Source: Clostridium neonatale
GTDB taxonomy: Bacteria; Bacillota; Clostridia; Clostridiales; Clostridiaceae
Direction: 5' to 3'
Assembly: GCF_001458595.1 (NCBI RefSeq)
Contig: NZ_LN890327.1
Location: 140,178-204,177, forward strand
DNA: 64,000 bases
Numbering within the stretch: the stretch's first letter is position 1; each line of letters starts with the position of its first letter. Both the position numbers and the translations under genes were made by a program. Under the pieces are notes generated by a model. It was given only the letters and a program-made list of their open reading frames with translations. It did not search any database and was not told the origin of the DNA. Below are positions 46,295 through 56,781 of the stretch, piece by piece.

Positions 46295-46961
46295 ATCCCC
46301 AGATTGTATGTATTTCTAAAACGGATCCTGCATCACTAAGTTTTTTCCTAATTCTTTTTATCATATCATCAGTAGCTCTTGTTTTAACACTATTTTCATA
46401 ACCCCATACTTTGTCCAAAAGTTCACTTCTACTAATTGCTTTATTTTTATTTTTAACTAAATAATGTAGTAGTGAAAATTCTGTAACAGTGAAATCTATC
46501 TTTTTCCCATTAATTTCAGCACGCTTTGTAGATGGATTTATATAAATATCACATATATTTATATATTCATTATTTTCAGTTTGTGTTTTATCTAAATTTA
46601 TTCTTCTAAAAATACTATTTATTCTTGCAATAAGCTCTAATGGACTAAAGGGTTTTGTTAAATAATCATCTCCTCCAAGATTGAGTCCTGCAATTTTATC
46701 GGGTTCTGTATCTTTTGCAGAAATAAATATTATTGGAACATTGCTAGTTAGGCGGATTAATGAGCATAATTGATATCCATCTAATTCTGGTAAAACTATG
46801 TCCAATATTAGCATATCAGCTTGTTTTTCTTGAAATGCATTTAGCAAAGAACGGCCATCAGTAAAGATTTCAATATCAAAACCTTCTCTTAAAAGAAATG
46901 ATTTAATGATATTGCAAATATTAATTTCATCATCAGCCATATAAATCAACTTTTTGTTCAT
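46269..46961 (-). CDS. OmpR-family response regulator
   Basis: A 230-residue regulator. The receiver domain has the acidic pocket D10-D11, phosphorylation site D54 (LILDIVLPELDG), T/S in FISAKD and K in LTKPFSP. The C-terminal winged helix (about 130-228) shows FTVTEFSLLHYLVKNKNKAISR and the final TIWGYGFTI. OmpR-type proteins bind direct repeats about 11 bases apart, and three TTGCC repeats with exactly that spacing lie in the divergent region upstream (47035-47061). The kinase gene overlaps its 3' end. A GAGGTGA-type ribosome site precedes the ATG. Confidence 0.94.
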   Translation of the reverse strand: MNKKLIYMADDEINICNIIKSFLLREGFDIEIFTDGRSLLNAFQEKQADMLILDIVLPELDGYQLCSLIRLTSNVPIIFISAKDTEPDKIAGLNLGGDDYLTKPFSPLELIARINSIFRRINLDKTQTENNEYINICDIYINPSTKRAEINGKKIDFTVTEFSLLHYLVKNKNKAISRSELLDKVWGYENSVKTRATDDMIKRIRKKLSDAGSVLEIHTIWGYGFTIQDE

Positions 46962-47034
46962 TTATCTAATTCACCTCAAAACCATTTTAACATAAAAGAT
47001 ATTTAATAATTAATAAATTTTACATTCTTTAATG

Positions 47035-47061
47035 TTGCCACAATTTTGCCTTAAATTTGCC
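47035..47061 (+). promoter_or_regulatory. Three 11-bp-phased TTGCC direct repeats, candidate OmpR-type regulator site
   Basis: TTGCC occurs at 47035, 47046 and 47057, exactly one helical turn apart, in the divergent region between the response regulator gene and the six-repeat protein gene. A -35-like TTGTCA at 47074-47079 with an AT-rich -10 region (around 47096-47103) lies just downstream toward the six-repeat gene, the layout of a promoter activated by an OmpR/PhoP-type regulator. Confidence 0.55.
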
Positions 47062-47179
47062 ACATGATAACAGTTGTCAGTATGAAATATATTACGATAA
47101 AAATAATATGAAAATTTAAATGAAGAGCAGGGAAGTGTAAAAATGTGTGCAAGGAAGCAGATATAAGGAGAGAAAACAC

Positions 47180-48091
47180 ATGAACACAATAAATGGTACA
47201 TCACAAATCAATGGATACTATAATCTTACTCAGATTCAACTGCAAAAATTATTAGAAGAGCAGGAGCAGGCTAAACAACAAGAGTGTGATTCAATCCAAA
47301 TCAGCCAACAAGCTGGAAATATAGCGTCTGGACTAATGCAGCCACCACAATTTGATTCTAGCATTTTAGATAACTTGGTTGAAGACGGGACTTTAACACA
47401 AGAGCAAGCAGATGCAGTTCAAAGTGCTTTTGAAAGTAATGGAATAAACAATACGTATAAAAATACATTGACATATGGTAGTGAGGGAAATATGATGAAT
47501 TCCACTACACCATTTGATAGTTTAATTAATTCTGAAACAATAACTGAGGATCAAAAGAGTTCAATTCAAAATGCATTGCTATCAACAATACAACAAAATA
47601 CACGCAGTGAGCATATTCAAAGAGGAGTTAATCCACTAGATTCTTTAGTTGAAGATGCAACTTTAACACAAGAACAAGAAGATGAAATTATAAAAAGCTT
47701 AGGTAATAGCAGCAGCAATGAAGAAAGTATAAGTGACATTTTATCACAATTAGTTGAAGATGGCATAATAACTGATGAACAAAGTCAATTAAGTAAAACT
47801 ACTCTATTATCAGCATTGACTTCTAATGAAGAAGATGAAGAAACAAAAATAAATCCTTTAGATGCTTTAGTTGAAGATGGGACTATAACAAAAGAAATAA
47901 AAGATGAGATAATTAAAAATATGGGAAAACCAGCACCACATAAATCAAAAGAAGATGATGAGGAGGAAGAAGATAGTAGTACTACTAGTATTTCAACATC
48001 AGCACAAAAAAGCTACCTTGATAATTTAGTTGAAGCTGGAGTGATAACTCAAGCACAAGAAGATAAGATACTTGAAGCTTTAGAAGGGTAG
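47180..48091 (+). CDS. Unrecognised protein with six short helical repeats (LVEDGTLTQEQ type)
   Basis: I do not recognise this 303-residue protein. ATG 47180 is 7 bases after AAGGAGAG; a longer frame upstream lacks a site. It has no signal peptide or membrane segment and is rich in Gln, Asn, Glu and Ser. A repeat of about 20 residues, LDxLVEDGTxTxEQxDxIxxAL, occurs six times: around residues 61-82, 110-131, 151-172, 183-204, 224-245 and 281-302, separated by polar linkers. The linker before the last copy is strongly acidic (DDEEEEDSS). The motif recalls DUF2680/SHOCT-like helix pairs (LVxxGxITxEQ). It is transcribed divergently from the OmpR-type pair, which probably controls it. It is followed by a strong terminator. 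Confidence 0.75.
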   Translation: MNTINGTSQINGYYNLTQIQLQKLLEEQEQAKQQECDSIQISQQAGNIASGLMQPPQFDSSILDNLVEDGTLTQEQADAVQSAFESNGINNTYKNTLTYGSEGNMMNSTTPFDSLINSETITEDQKSSIQNALLSTIQQNTRSEHIQRGVNPLDSLVEDATLTQEQEDEIIKSLGNSSSNEESISDILSQLVEDGIITDEQSQLSKTTLLSALTSNEEDEETKINPLDALVEDGTITKEIKDEIIKNMGKPAPHKSKEDDEEEEDSSTTSISTSAQKSYLDNLVEAGVITQAQEDKILEALEG

Positions 48092-48105
48092 ATTGAGGAA
48101 TTCAT

Positions 48106-48154
48106 AAAAATGGAACTACTGTAAAACTAAATTTTATAGTAGTTCCATTTTTAT
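48106..48154. terminator. Bidirectional terminator between the six-repeat gene and the HAD gene
   Basis: A perfect 15-bp stem (AAAAATGGAACTACT 48106-48120 with 48138-48152), with A-rich left and T-rich right flanks that let it work in both directions for the convergent genes. Confidence 0.85.
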
Positions 48155-48213
48155 AAATTATTAAGTAAATATATTTTAAATATTATATATAGTTAAAGTA
48201 TAAAAGGATTTAA

Positions 48214-49014
48214 TTAAGAAAGAATGTACTTTTCTATACCAAAAGCTACCCCATCATTATGAACTGTATCAGTAACCTCTTTTGCATATTTCTTTACGTC
48301 ATCATCAGCATTTCCCATAGCTATTCCACAGCCAACAGTTGATAACATTTCTATATCATTTTTTCCATCACCAAATGCATAGCTATTTTCAATAGGGATA
48401 TTTAAATGATCCAATACTTTTAAAATTGCAGTGGCTTTTGTATTTTTCTTAGAATATAGTTCGAATGATTTTTCATCTATGCTATGAAAATGATCATAAT
48501 GTGGATTATTTTCTATTAATGATAAGCAGAAATCTACGGAACTTTTATCATGACATAACATTTCTATTTTATAAGTATCTACATCATCAATATTAAAATT
48601 GCTTTCTAAAAATTTTCTGGAAATTCCTATACTATCATAAAATTCATAGAATTCTTTACAATTATCTCTCATATACGAGTAAAGTTCACCTTCAAGAATA
48701 TATTGAATATTACGTTTTTCAAATTCAATAGTAGCTTCTTTTATAAAATTTTTATCAATGGGATCTTTGTAAAAAGTATTACCATTAATTATAATATGAG
48801 CACCATTTGTTAAAATGAACCCATCAAAACCAAAATCTAATATAGCTTGACTTAAAAATGCATAAGGTCTGCCAGTAGCAACAAAAACATAATTGCCATC
48901 TGATTGTAGTGAACGTATTCTTTTCTTTACATTAGGGGTAATATCAGGTATGCCTCCCAAGCAGTCTAAAATTGTTCCATCGATATCAAGAAATATTGCT
49001 TTTTTCATAATCAC
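48214..49014 (-). CDS. HAD-superfamily Cof-type phosphatase
   Basis: A 266-residue Cof/YbjI-type HAD phosphatase acting on small phosphorylated metabolites. Motif I is AIFLDIDGTI (the DxD pair at about residues 10-12), motif II FVATGRP, motif III around KATAI with the conserved Lys, and motif IV FGDGKNDIEMLSTVG. A C2-type cap lies between motifs II and III. The start is GTG 49014, 6 bases after AAGGAGA; the ATG two codons later (49008) is the alternative. It is divergent from the GH1 gene, with which it may share a sugar-phosphate theme, but its exact substrate cannot be read. Confidence 0.9.
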   Translation of the reverse strand: MIMKKAIFLDIDGTILDCLGGIPDITPNVKKRIRSLQSDGNYVFVATGRPYAFLSQAILDFGFDGFILTNGAHIIINGNTFYKDPIDKNFIKEATIEFEKRNIQYILEGELYSYMRDNCKEFYEFYDSIGISRKFLESNFNIDDVDTYKIEMLCHDKSSVDFCLSLIENNPHYDHFHSIDEKSFELYSKKNTKATAILKVLDHLNIPIENSYAFGDGKNDIEMLSTVGCGIAMGNADDDVKKYAKEVTDTVHNDGVAFGIEKYILS

Positions 49015-49265
49015 TAATTATCTCCTTTGTATGAAGTGCTCAAATTATTATTTACTATAATTTTAAGGTGGTTAGTATCCTTAGTCAATTAAAATACATA
49101 AACTTTAATATAAAATGTATTGTTAAATTATAAATAATAACACATTGTTTTATAAAAAAACAAATACCTATAAAATGGTATCTGTTACAAAAAGTCAATG
49201 AAATGAAAAAATATATTTAATATATGGTATCATAAATATGTAAACAATTTATAAGTAATTTATGA

Positions 49266-50744
<1,479 letters not shown>

Positions 50745-50752
50745 TATTAATT

Positions 50753-50801
50753 AAAAATGGTGTCTACTTGAAAGTGAAAAGTCAAGTAGATACCATTTTT
50801 T
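50753..50801 (+). terminator. Terminator after the GH1 gene
   Basis: An 18-bp stem with one G-U pair (50753-50770 with 50783-50800) ending in TTTTTT. Confidence 0.88.
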
Positions 50802-51038
50802 GCAGTTTTATGAAATGGCAGAATAAAATTTATTGATATTAAATTTAGGAGTTCTATTTACATTAATGCATCAGATAAAGCGTGATTAGATTATGGATAT
50901 ATGTGGTGAGTTTTATTTAACATACATATAATACAAATTTTACCAAACTATAAAATTGTTTTAATTTGATAATACTATAATTAGTACAGAATTAAATTGA
51001 AATAAAAACTTTTAATGGTAAAAGTGGAGGCGATATTA

Positions 51039-52601
51039 ATGAATAAAACTGCTAAAAGAATTGTGGGAACAACAATTACGTTAACTATGTTGGTTGGGAT
51101 TGGATATACATTAAATAATCCAATAAGTCCTATAAAACCAGTGGAAGCTGCAACATCAGAATCAGCTAAATATAATGGAAAGGCACCAAAGTATATATTC
51201 ATGTTTATAGGAGATGGGATGAGTTTTCCACAAATTCAAGTTGCTCAATATTATAAAGGTGTAGAAAAGAATGGAGTAATTGATCCTAAAAAAGGAAATT
51301 ACCCAAATCCAGTGAATTTATCTTTTATGGACTTCCCAGTTGCAGGAACTGTGACTACTTATGATTCAACATCAGTTTGTCCAGACTCAGCATCAACAGC
51401 TACATCACTTTCAACAGGTAAGAAAACATTAAGTAGTGTAATAAACATGGATGAGACAAAAACTAAATCTTATGAAACAATAACTGAAAAATTGAAAAAA
51501 CAATTGGAATATAAAATAGGTATAGTAACTTCTGTAAATATAGATCATGCAACGCCAGGTGCATATTATGCTCATGTGCCAGCAAGAAGTAATTATTATG
51601 ATATGGGAGTACAGCTTGTTAATTCCAACTTTAATTATTTTGCAGGTGGAAAGTTCTTATCAGATGATTCTAAAGAAGTAAAAGAACAAGGGAAATTACC
51701 TATATCGAAATTAGCAGAAAAGAACGGATTTAAGATAGCAGATACACAAGAAGAGATAAAGAGCTTAAAATCTGGTGACAATAAAGTAATTGCCATATGT
51801 CCAGAGAATGAGATTGAGAAAGAAAGCGGAGCAATAAAGTATGATCTAGATCGCACAGGTAATGAACTTACATTAGCTGATTATACTAAGAAAGGAATAG
51901 AGCTATTAGATAATGATAAAGGATTTTTTATGATGGTTGAAGGCGGAAAGATTGACTGGGCTGGCCATGCTAATGATGCAGCATCAAGTATTAATGATAC
52001 AGAAGCTCTTAGTGATGCAGTACAAGAAGCAATAAATTTCTATAATAAACATCCAAAAGAAACGTTAATTTTAGTTACGGGAGATCATGAGACGGGTGGA
52101 CTTACAATAGGATTTGCAGGTACAAATTATGATACTTATTTACAAAACTTATCTAATCAAAAGATTTCATACACAGCATTTGATAGATATGTGGCAAAGT
52201 ACAGAGAAAATAAAACATCATTTGATGATGCGATGAAAGATGTTGAAGCGAATTTTGGACTTAAGAGAGCAGGATCATCAGGTGAATCAACAAAAGGTGG
52301 AATGGTACTAACAAGTGAAGAAGAAGCAAGAATAAAAGCAGCCTATGAAAAGAGTATGATTCAAAAAGAGGATAGAAAATTAGATGAAAATGAATATGTT
52401 ATGTATGGAAGCTATGAACCATTTACTGTTACATTAACACATATTTTGAATAATAAATCGGGTGTATCATATAGCTCTTATTCACATACAGGACTACCAG
52501 TTGCTATGATGGCAAAGGGAGCAGGGCAAGAGTTATTCTCAGGATATTATGATAATACAAATGTGTTTGATAAGTTAAAAGAAATAACTAAAGTAAAATA
52601 A
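51039..52601 (+). CDS. phoA: Secreted alkaline phosphatase
   Basis: A 520-residue alkaline phosphatase that frees phosphate from organic esters outside the cell. A signal peptide (KTAKR, hydrophobic core, cleavage near VEAA at about residue 37) is present. Metal and catalytic motifs: FIGDGMS with D59, CPDSASTATSLSTG with nucleophile S117, VEGGKIDWAGHANDAA, LVTGDHETGGL and the final HTG in YSSYSHTGLP. An insertion carries a KMIQKEDRKLDE-type helical region before the last His block. ATG 51039 follows GGAGG by 8 bases; the longer upstream frame has no site. It is likely induced by phosphate starvation, but no Pho box is evident. Confidence 0.94.
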   Translation: MNKTAKRIVGTTITLTMLVGIGYTLNNPISPIKPVEAATSESAKYNGKAPKYIFMFIGDGMSFPQIQVAQYYKGVEKNGVIDPKKGNYPNPVNLSFMDFPVAGTVTTYDSTSVCPDSASTATSLSTGKKTLSSVINMDETKTKSYETITEKLKKQLEYKIGIVTSVNIDHATPGAYYAHVPARSNYYDMGVQLVNSNFNYFAGGKFLSDDSKEVKEQGKLPISKLAEKNGFKIADTQEEIKSLKSGDNKVIAICPENEIEKESGAIKYDLDRTGNELTLADYTKKGIELLDNDKGFFMMVEGGKIDWAGHANDAASSINDTEALSDAVQEAINFYNKHPKETLILVTGDHETGGLTIGFAGTNYDTYLQNLSNQKISYTAFDRYVAKYRENKTSFDDAMKDVEANFGLKRAGSSGESTKGGMVLTSEEEARIKAAYEKSMIQKEDRKLDENEYVMYGSYEPFTVTLTHILNNKSGVSYSSYSHTGLPVAMMAKGAGQELFSGYYDNTNVFDKLKEITKVK

Positions 52602-52641
52602 GATATATGATTTTGAATTTAAAATAAAGAATAATAATAAG

Positions 52642-52693
52642 TTGCTCTAATTACGAAATATATTAAATTTTCATGTGATTAGAGCAAATTTTT
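52642..52693 (+). terminator. Terminator after the alkaline phosphatase gene
   Basis: A 13-bp stem with one wobble (TTGCTCTAATTAC 52642-52654 with 52675-52687) followed by ATTTTTATTT. Confidence 0.85.
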
Positions 52694-52739
52694 ATTTAAT
52701 ACTAATAAAGTTTGCATAAGTGAGAGGAAGATTATTTAG

Positions 52740-53876
52740 ATGTTTAAAGATATTCATAGAAGAAACACTATTCCAATAATTATAACTTTAATAGCAATAA
52801 TATTGTTAATACTATTACCTAATAAATTTCCACAGAAGATATATGAAAATACTGAGAGGGTATCAGCTAGAGTTATAAGTACTGATGAAAATTTTATTGT
52901 TAATAATGGTCTTATAAAAGTTGGAGACCAACTGTGTGAAATAGAAATACTTCAAGGAAAATTTAAAGGAAGAACCATAACCGGGACTAATAGATTATCG
53001 GGATCACTTGAACAGGATAAATTATTTAAAGCAGGAGATAAGGTTTTAGTTACTGTTGATTATACAGGTGATACTATAAGAGTAGTTACTCTTGTAGATC
53101 ATTACAGATTAAATTATGAATTATTGCTAGTAGGAATATTTGTAGTTGTTTTAGTAAGTTTTGCAGGTATTGTAGGAATAAAATCAATTTTATCATTTAT
53201 ATTCACTGTACTTGCTATGTGGAAAGTATTAATTCCATTATTTTTGCTTGGTTATAATCCAATAATAGTTGGAATGGTAACTACACTAATATTAATATGC
53301 GTAATAATAGGTTTAGTTTATGGCCTAGACAAAAGATCTTTAGCAGCTATTTTAGGATCTATTTCTGGTGCACTAGTAACATGTTTTATGGCATTATTTT
53401 TTGTAAGTAAATTTAAAATTCATGGTGCAGTTATGTCATTTTCTGAATCACTTTTATATTCAGGATATGAAAGTTTAAATTTAACAAAGATATTTATAGC
53501 TAGTATATTTATAGCATCTTCTGGAGCTGTCATGGATGTGGCTGTTGATATAACTTCAGCTGTATCAGAAGTAGTGGAGAAGAAGCCAGAAATAACAAAG
53601 CTTGAAGCGGTTAAATCTGGAATAAATGTTGGAAGATCTATAATGGGAACTATGATGACTACATTACTTTTAGCATATTCAGGGGGATATATAGGCCTTC
53701 TTATGGTATTTATGGCACAAGGAACACCAATAATAAACATATTAAATTTAAAATATGTTTCTTCAGAAATACTACACACTTTAATTGGGAGTTTTGGACT
53801 GATAACAGTAGCACCATTTACTGCAATAGCTAGTGGATTGTTGTTAGCTAATAGAGAAAAGAAAACGATAATATGA
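52740..53876 (+). CDS. YibE/F family membrane protein
   Basis: A 378-residue membrane protein of the YibE/F family, whose function is not established. A first helix (about 12-27) is followed by an extracytoplasmic beta-rich domain (about 35-120), then seven or so helices from about 127 to 370. The conserved VDITSAVSEV, NVGRSIMGTMMTTLLLAYSGG and SEILHTLIGSFGLITVAPFTA segments are typical. GAGAGGAAG precedes the ATG. cutC follows after 63 bases and may be co-transcribed. Confidence 0.88.
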   Translation: MFKDIHRRNTIPIIITLIAIILLILLPNKFPQKIYENTERVSARVISTDENFIVNNGLIKVGDQLCEIEILQGKFKGRTITGTNRLSGSLEQDKLFKAGDKVLVTVDYTGDTIRVVTLVDHYRLNYELLLVGIFVVVLVSFAGIVGIKSILSFIFTVLAMWKVLIPLFLLGYNPIIVGMVTTLILICVIIGLVYGLDKRSLAAILGSISGALVTCFMALFFVSKFKIHGAVMSFSESLLYSGYESLNLTKIFIASIFIASSGAVMDVAVDITSAVSEVVEKKPEITKLEAVKSGINVGRSIMGTMMTTLLLAYSGGYIGLLMVFMAQGTPIINILNLKYVSSEILHTLIGSFGLITVAPFTAIASGLLLANREKKTII

Positions 53877-53939
53877 TAGAATTAAAATAGTTATATACTA
53901 ACTATTTTAATATGCAACATCTACAGAAGGAAAAGTTAT

Positions 53940-54548
53940 ATGGCTATATTTGAAGTATGTGTTGGAAATTATAAAGAAGCGGTTTTAGCTGCCAAGCGGG
54001 GGGCAGATAGAATTGAACTTTGTGATAATTTATTAGAGGACGGAACTACCCCTAGTTATGGAACAATTAAAATGACAATTGAAAAATTAAACATACCAGT
54101 TATGGTTATTATAAGGCCAAGAGGTGGAGACTTTTATTATACAGATGATGAATTAGAAATAATGAAATCTGATATAGAAATGTGCAAAAATTTAGGGGCA
54201 TATGGAGTAGTAATTGGTGCGATAAAGGATAATAAAATAGATTATAGAATAATTAAAGATCTAGTAAATGTGGCTAAGCCAATGTCTATAACATTTCATA
54301 TGGCATTTGATGAGATTGAAGATAAAAAATCTGCAATTGATTATTTGGTTGAGCTTGGAGGTGATAGAATATTAACTAAAGGTGGAAAAGAAAATGCTAT
54401 AGAAGGGATGAAGTGTTTAAAGGAGTTAGTTGAGTATTCTAATGGAAAAATATTAATAATGCCGGGAAAAGGTATTAATAAGGAAAATAGAGATATGATT
54501 TTAGAATATACTAAAGCTATAGAGATACATGGAAGTAAAATATTATAA
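53940..54548 (+). CDS. cutC: CutC family protein
   Basis: A 202-residue TIM-barrel protein of the CutC family. The hallmark blocks are present: FEVCVGNYKEAVLAAKRGADRIELCDNL near the start, IRPRGGDFYY, ITFHMAFDE and RILTKGG. Family members were linked with copper tolerance in Escherichia coli, a role since questioned, so copper homeostasis should be taken as a name rather than a function. The barrel is of the usual length (about 200-250 residues), slightly short at the C-terminus. It follows the YibE/F gene. Confidence 0.92.
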   Translation: MAIFEVCVGNYKEAVLAAKRGADRIELCDNLLEDGTTPSYGTIKMTIEKLNIPVMVIIRPRGGDFYYTDDELEIMKSDIEMCKNLGAYGVVIGAIKDNKIDYRIIKDLVNVAKPMSITFHMAFDEIEDKKSAIDYLVELGGDRILTKGGKENAIEGMKCLKELVEYSNGKILIMPGKGINKENRDMILEYTKAIEIHGSKIL

Positions 54549-54648
54549 TAAGTATTATATTAATTTATGGGAAATTGATATAATATAAATATAACAAAAT
54601 TGTATATACATGATGTAATAGCAATATTTATAGATAAGGAGAGGTTTT

Positions 54649-55242
54649 ATGAATAAGAATATTATTATTACTATAGATAGGCAATATGGTAGTGGAGGAA
54701 GAAAGATAGGAGAAAAGTTAGCAGATAAGTTAGGGGTTGCATTTTATGATAGAGCATTATTAAAGAGAGCAGCAGAAGAAAGTGGATTACATGAGGATAT
54801 GTTTAAGAATGCAGAAAAAAGAGCTACAAATTTGTTTGCATTATCACTTTCAAGTTCTCCATATACTTTGTCAATTGATGATGAAATATTTATAGCACAA
54901 AGCAAGACAATTAAGAAAGTTGCAGAAGAAGGAAATTGTGTAATTGTTGGTGCATGTGCAGATTATGTTTTGAAGGATTATCCTAATTGTATAAATGTAT
55001 TTATACATGCAGATATTGAAAAAAGAAAGTTAAGAGCTATAAATGAATATAATATGCCAGAGGAAAATATAGAAAAGACAATAACTAAGCTTGATAAATG
55101 TAGATCAACATATTATGTTCACTATACTGATAATAAATGGGGAAAAGCGCAGAACTATGATATAACATTAGACAGTGGAATAGGAATAGATAATGCTGTT
55201 GAACTAATAAAAATGTATGTAAATATGAAAAATAAAAAATAG
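54649..55242 (+). CDS. Cytidylate-kinase-like family protein
   Basis: A 197-residue P-loop kinase-like protein of the Cytidylate_kin2 family. The N-terminal nucleotide-binding segment is ITIDRQYGSGGRKIGEKLA, followed by VAFYDRALLKRAAEESG, VIVGACADYVL (central strand with the Walker B-like region) and VFIHADIEKRKLRAI. True cytidylate kinase (Cmk) is longer and differs in the P-loop, so the substrate is unknown. AAGGAGAGG precedes the ATG. It lies alone between cutC and the FMN riboswitch. Confidence 0.86.
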   Translation: MNKNIIITIDRQYGSGGRKIGEKLADKLGVAFYDRALLKRAAEESGLHEDMFKNAEKRATNLFALSLSSSPYTLSIDDEIFIAQSKTIKKVAEEGNCVIVGACADYVLKDYPNCINVFIHADIEKRKLRAINEYNMPEENIEKTITKLDKCRSTYYVHYTDNKWGKAQNYDITLDSGIGIDNAVELIKMYVNMKNKK

Positions 55243-55290
55243 ATAATTAAAATAGTTTAGCTATAAAAAATAGAATAATATTATAAAATA

Positions 55291-55320
55291 TTGTAATTAT
55301 AGTATAGAGTGATGTATAAT
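55291..55320 (+). promoter_or_regulatory. Sigma-A promoter of the riboswitch-ribU transcript
   Basis: TTGTAA (55291-55296), an 18-base spacer and TATAAT (55315-55320), about 30 bases upstream of the riboswitch aptamer. Confidence 0.6.
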
Positions 55321-55349
55321 ATATAGGAAAAATAAAAAATATTTTAAAA

Positions 55350-55461
55350 TATCTTCAGGGCAGGGTGTAAATCCCTACTGGCGGTATAGCCCGCGAGCTT
55401 TAATAAAAGCAGATTCGGTGTAACTCCGAAGCCAACAGTATAGTCTGGATGAAAGAAGGTA
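55350..55461 (+). ncRNA. FMN riboswitch (RFN element)
   Basis: The conserved RFN parts are all present in order: the closing helix ATCTTC with GAAGGT, CAGGGTGTAAATCCC (helix 2), GGCGGTATAGCCCGCGAG (helix 3), GATTCGGTGTAACTCCGAAGCC (helix 4-5 region) and GACAGT-like AACAGTATAGTCTGGATG. It binds FMN and acts by transcription termination at the hairpin 40 bases downstream, switching off ribU when flavin is plentiful. Confidence 0.97.
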
Positions 55462-55503
55462 ACCTATTAGGAATTAAAAAATCATTATTTATTTAGTATG
55501 GTG

Positions 55504-55540
55504 AACCCTGATGAATTATATTCATTGGGGTTTTATTATT
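55504..55540 (+). terminator. Riboswitch-controlled terminator
   Basis: AACCCTGATGAA (55504-55515) pairs with TTCATTGGGGTT (55521-55532) with two wobbles, followed by TTTTATTATTT. This is the expression platform of the FMN riboswitch. Confidence 0.85.
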
Positions 55541-55651
55541 TATTGGGTATAAAAACTATAAATATATAGGAAACTAAAATTAAAAAATAATAGATTTTTT
55601 AAGCGCTTAATAAGCTACACTCAGGAGATAATTTTGGGGAGGCAAAGTACT

Positions 55652-56230
55652 ATGGAAAAAACAAACAAGATGATTAAAATTTCTTTATTAGCGGCCATTG
55701 CAGTAATACTTATGTATATTGATCTACCAATAATTCCTGTATTTCCTTGGCTAAAAATGGACTTAAGTGATGTACCAGCACTTATTGGTGCGTTTGGATT
55801 TGGTCCAATTTCAGGTGTTATAATTGAATTATTTAAAAACATACTTTATATTTTAATAAAGGGAAGTGGAACTGGTTTTGTTGGAGAAACAGCAAACTTT
55901 CTTATAGGAAGTGCGTTAATTTTGCCAGCTGGAATTATATATCATAGAAATAAAAGTAAAAAGAATGCAATATTGGGGATGATTGTAGGTGCTATCTCAA
56001 TAGAGGTAGTAGGAATATTAGCTAATGTTTATCTCTTATTACCTGCGTATGGTATGCAAATGTCACAATCAGAATTAATCAAATATATAACAGTAGGTCT
56101 ATTACCATTAAATGGAGTTAAAGCATTAGTTGTATCAGTATCTACTTATTTTTTATACAAGAGAGTTTCAGTTTCAATATTTAAAGTTAAACCGAATTTT
56201 GGATCATCAGAAAGAGAAGTATTAAAATAG
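55652..56230 (+). CDS. ribU: Riboflavin ECF transporter substrate-binding subunit
   Basis: RibU is the membrane S-component that binds riboflavin for an energy-coupling-factor transporter; the shared EcfAA'T module is encoded elsewhere. The 192-residue protein has six hydrophobic segments, with LKMDLSDVPALIGAFGFGP and the FKNILYILIKGSGTGFVGE loop typical of RibU. The FMN riboswitch directly upstream confirms the flavin link. ATG 55652 is 9 bases after GGGGAGG; the TTG frame upstream overlaps that site. A terminator follows. Confidence 0.96.
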   Translation: MEKTNKMIKISLLAAIAVILMYIDLPIIPVFPWLKMDLSDVPALIGAFGFGPISGVIIELFKNILYILIKGSGTGFVGETANFLIGSALILPAGIIYHRNKSKKNAILGMIVGAISIEVVGILANVYLLLPAYGMQMSQSELIKYITVGLLPLNGVKALVVSVSTYFLYKRVSVSIFKVKPNFGSSEREVLK

Positions 56231-56297
56231 TTATATGATTAAAATCATCCAAACAATAATGTTATTGCCTAAATTATATAAGTCCTAACATAAATAA

Positions 56298-56335
56298 AGC
56301 TTAGTGATAATTTATATTACACTAGGTTTTTTATA
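56298..56335 (+). terminator. Terminator after ribU
   Basis: AGCTTAGTG (56298-56306) pairs with CACTAGGTT (56320-56328), two wobbles, followed by TTTT and a T-rich run. Confidence 0.7.
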
Positions 56336-56781
56336 TTTTTAGGTATAAAATTTAATTTGTTGATTTTTATATATAAGCAGAAAAATACATTATTTTTTAA
56401 AAAAATATCCCCAAAATACAAAAAACACATAGAAATATGGTATTTTAAATAGAAAAAAGAGTATTGTTTCATGTTATAAAATGGTGCTGATTATCTCATA
56501 AAGACATAAGAGAAACTTAGGAAAATAGCCTGTTTGCATTGATATGAATACATGATATAATAGCATTATGTATTTAAAAATTGATTAATTATAATGGGGA
56601 TATTAATTTTAGAATTATATCTTAACTTTTCAATCATAAAACTTAACTTACAAAAATATATTTTTGTAAAAATGCGAGTATTATGCAGAAAAGGAGATTT
56701 TATAAGAAACAATAAAAAGAATGAATTTGCAGAAATTTGAAAATTTCTGTAAAGGCTTAACAATTTGCAAAGGAGAAAAAA
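56336..56781 (+). other. Long non-coding region and leader upstream of motA
   Basis: About 445 bases with no credible gene. It contains a sigma-A promoter (56534-56561), and the transcript leader of about 215 bases has two hairpins: an 11-bp perfect palindrome at 56648-56669 and an AAATTT-rich stem near 56733-56752. No c-di-GMP riboswitch consensus is seen. Confidence 0.5.
56534..56561 (+). promoter_or_regulatory. Sigma-A promoter with extended -10, upstream of motAB
   Basis: TTGCAT (56534-56539), a 16-base spacer and TGATATAAT (extended -10; TATAAT 56556-56561). No sigma-28 consensus is apparent, so motAB may be transcribed by the housekeeping sigma factor. Confidence 0.6.

Noticed and set aside
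55599..55610. TTAAGCGCTTAA palindrome before ribU
   Set aside because: Resembles a cre core but the flanks do not fit, and ribU is already controlled by the FMN riboswitch.
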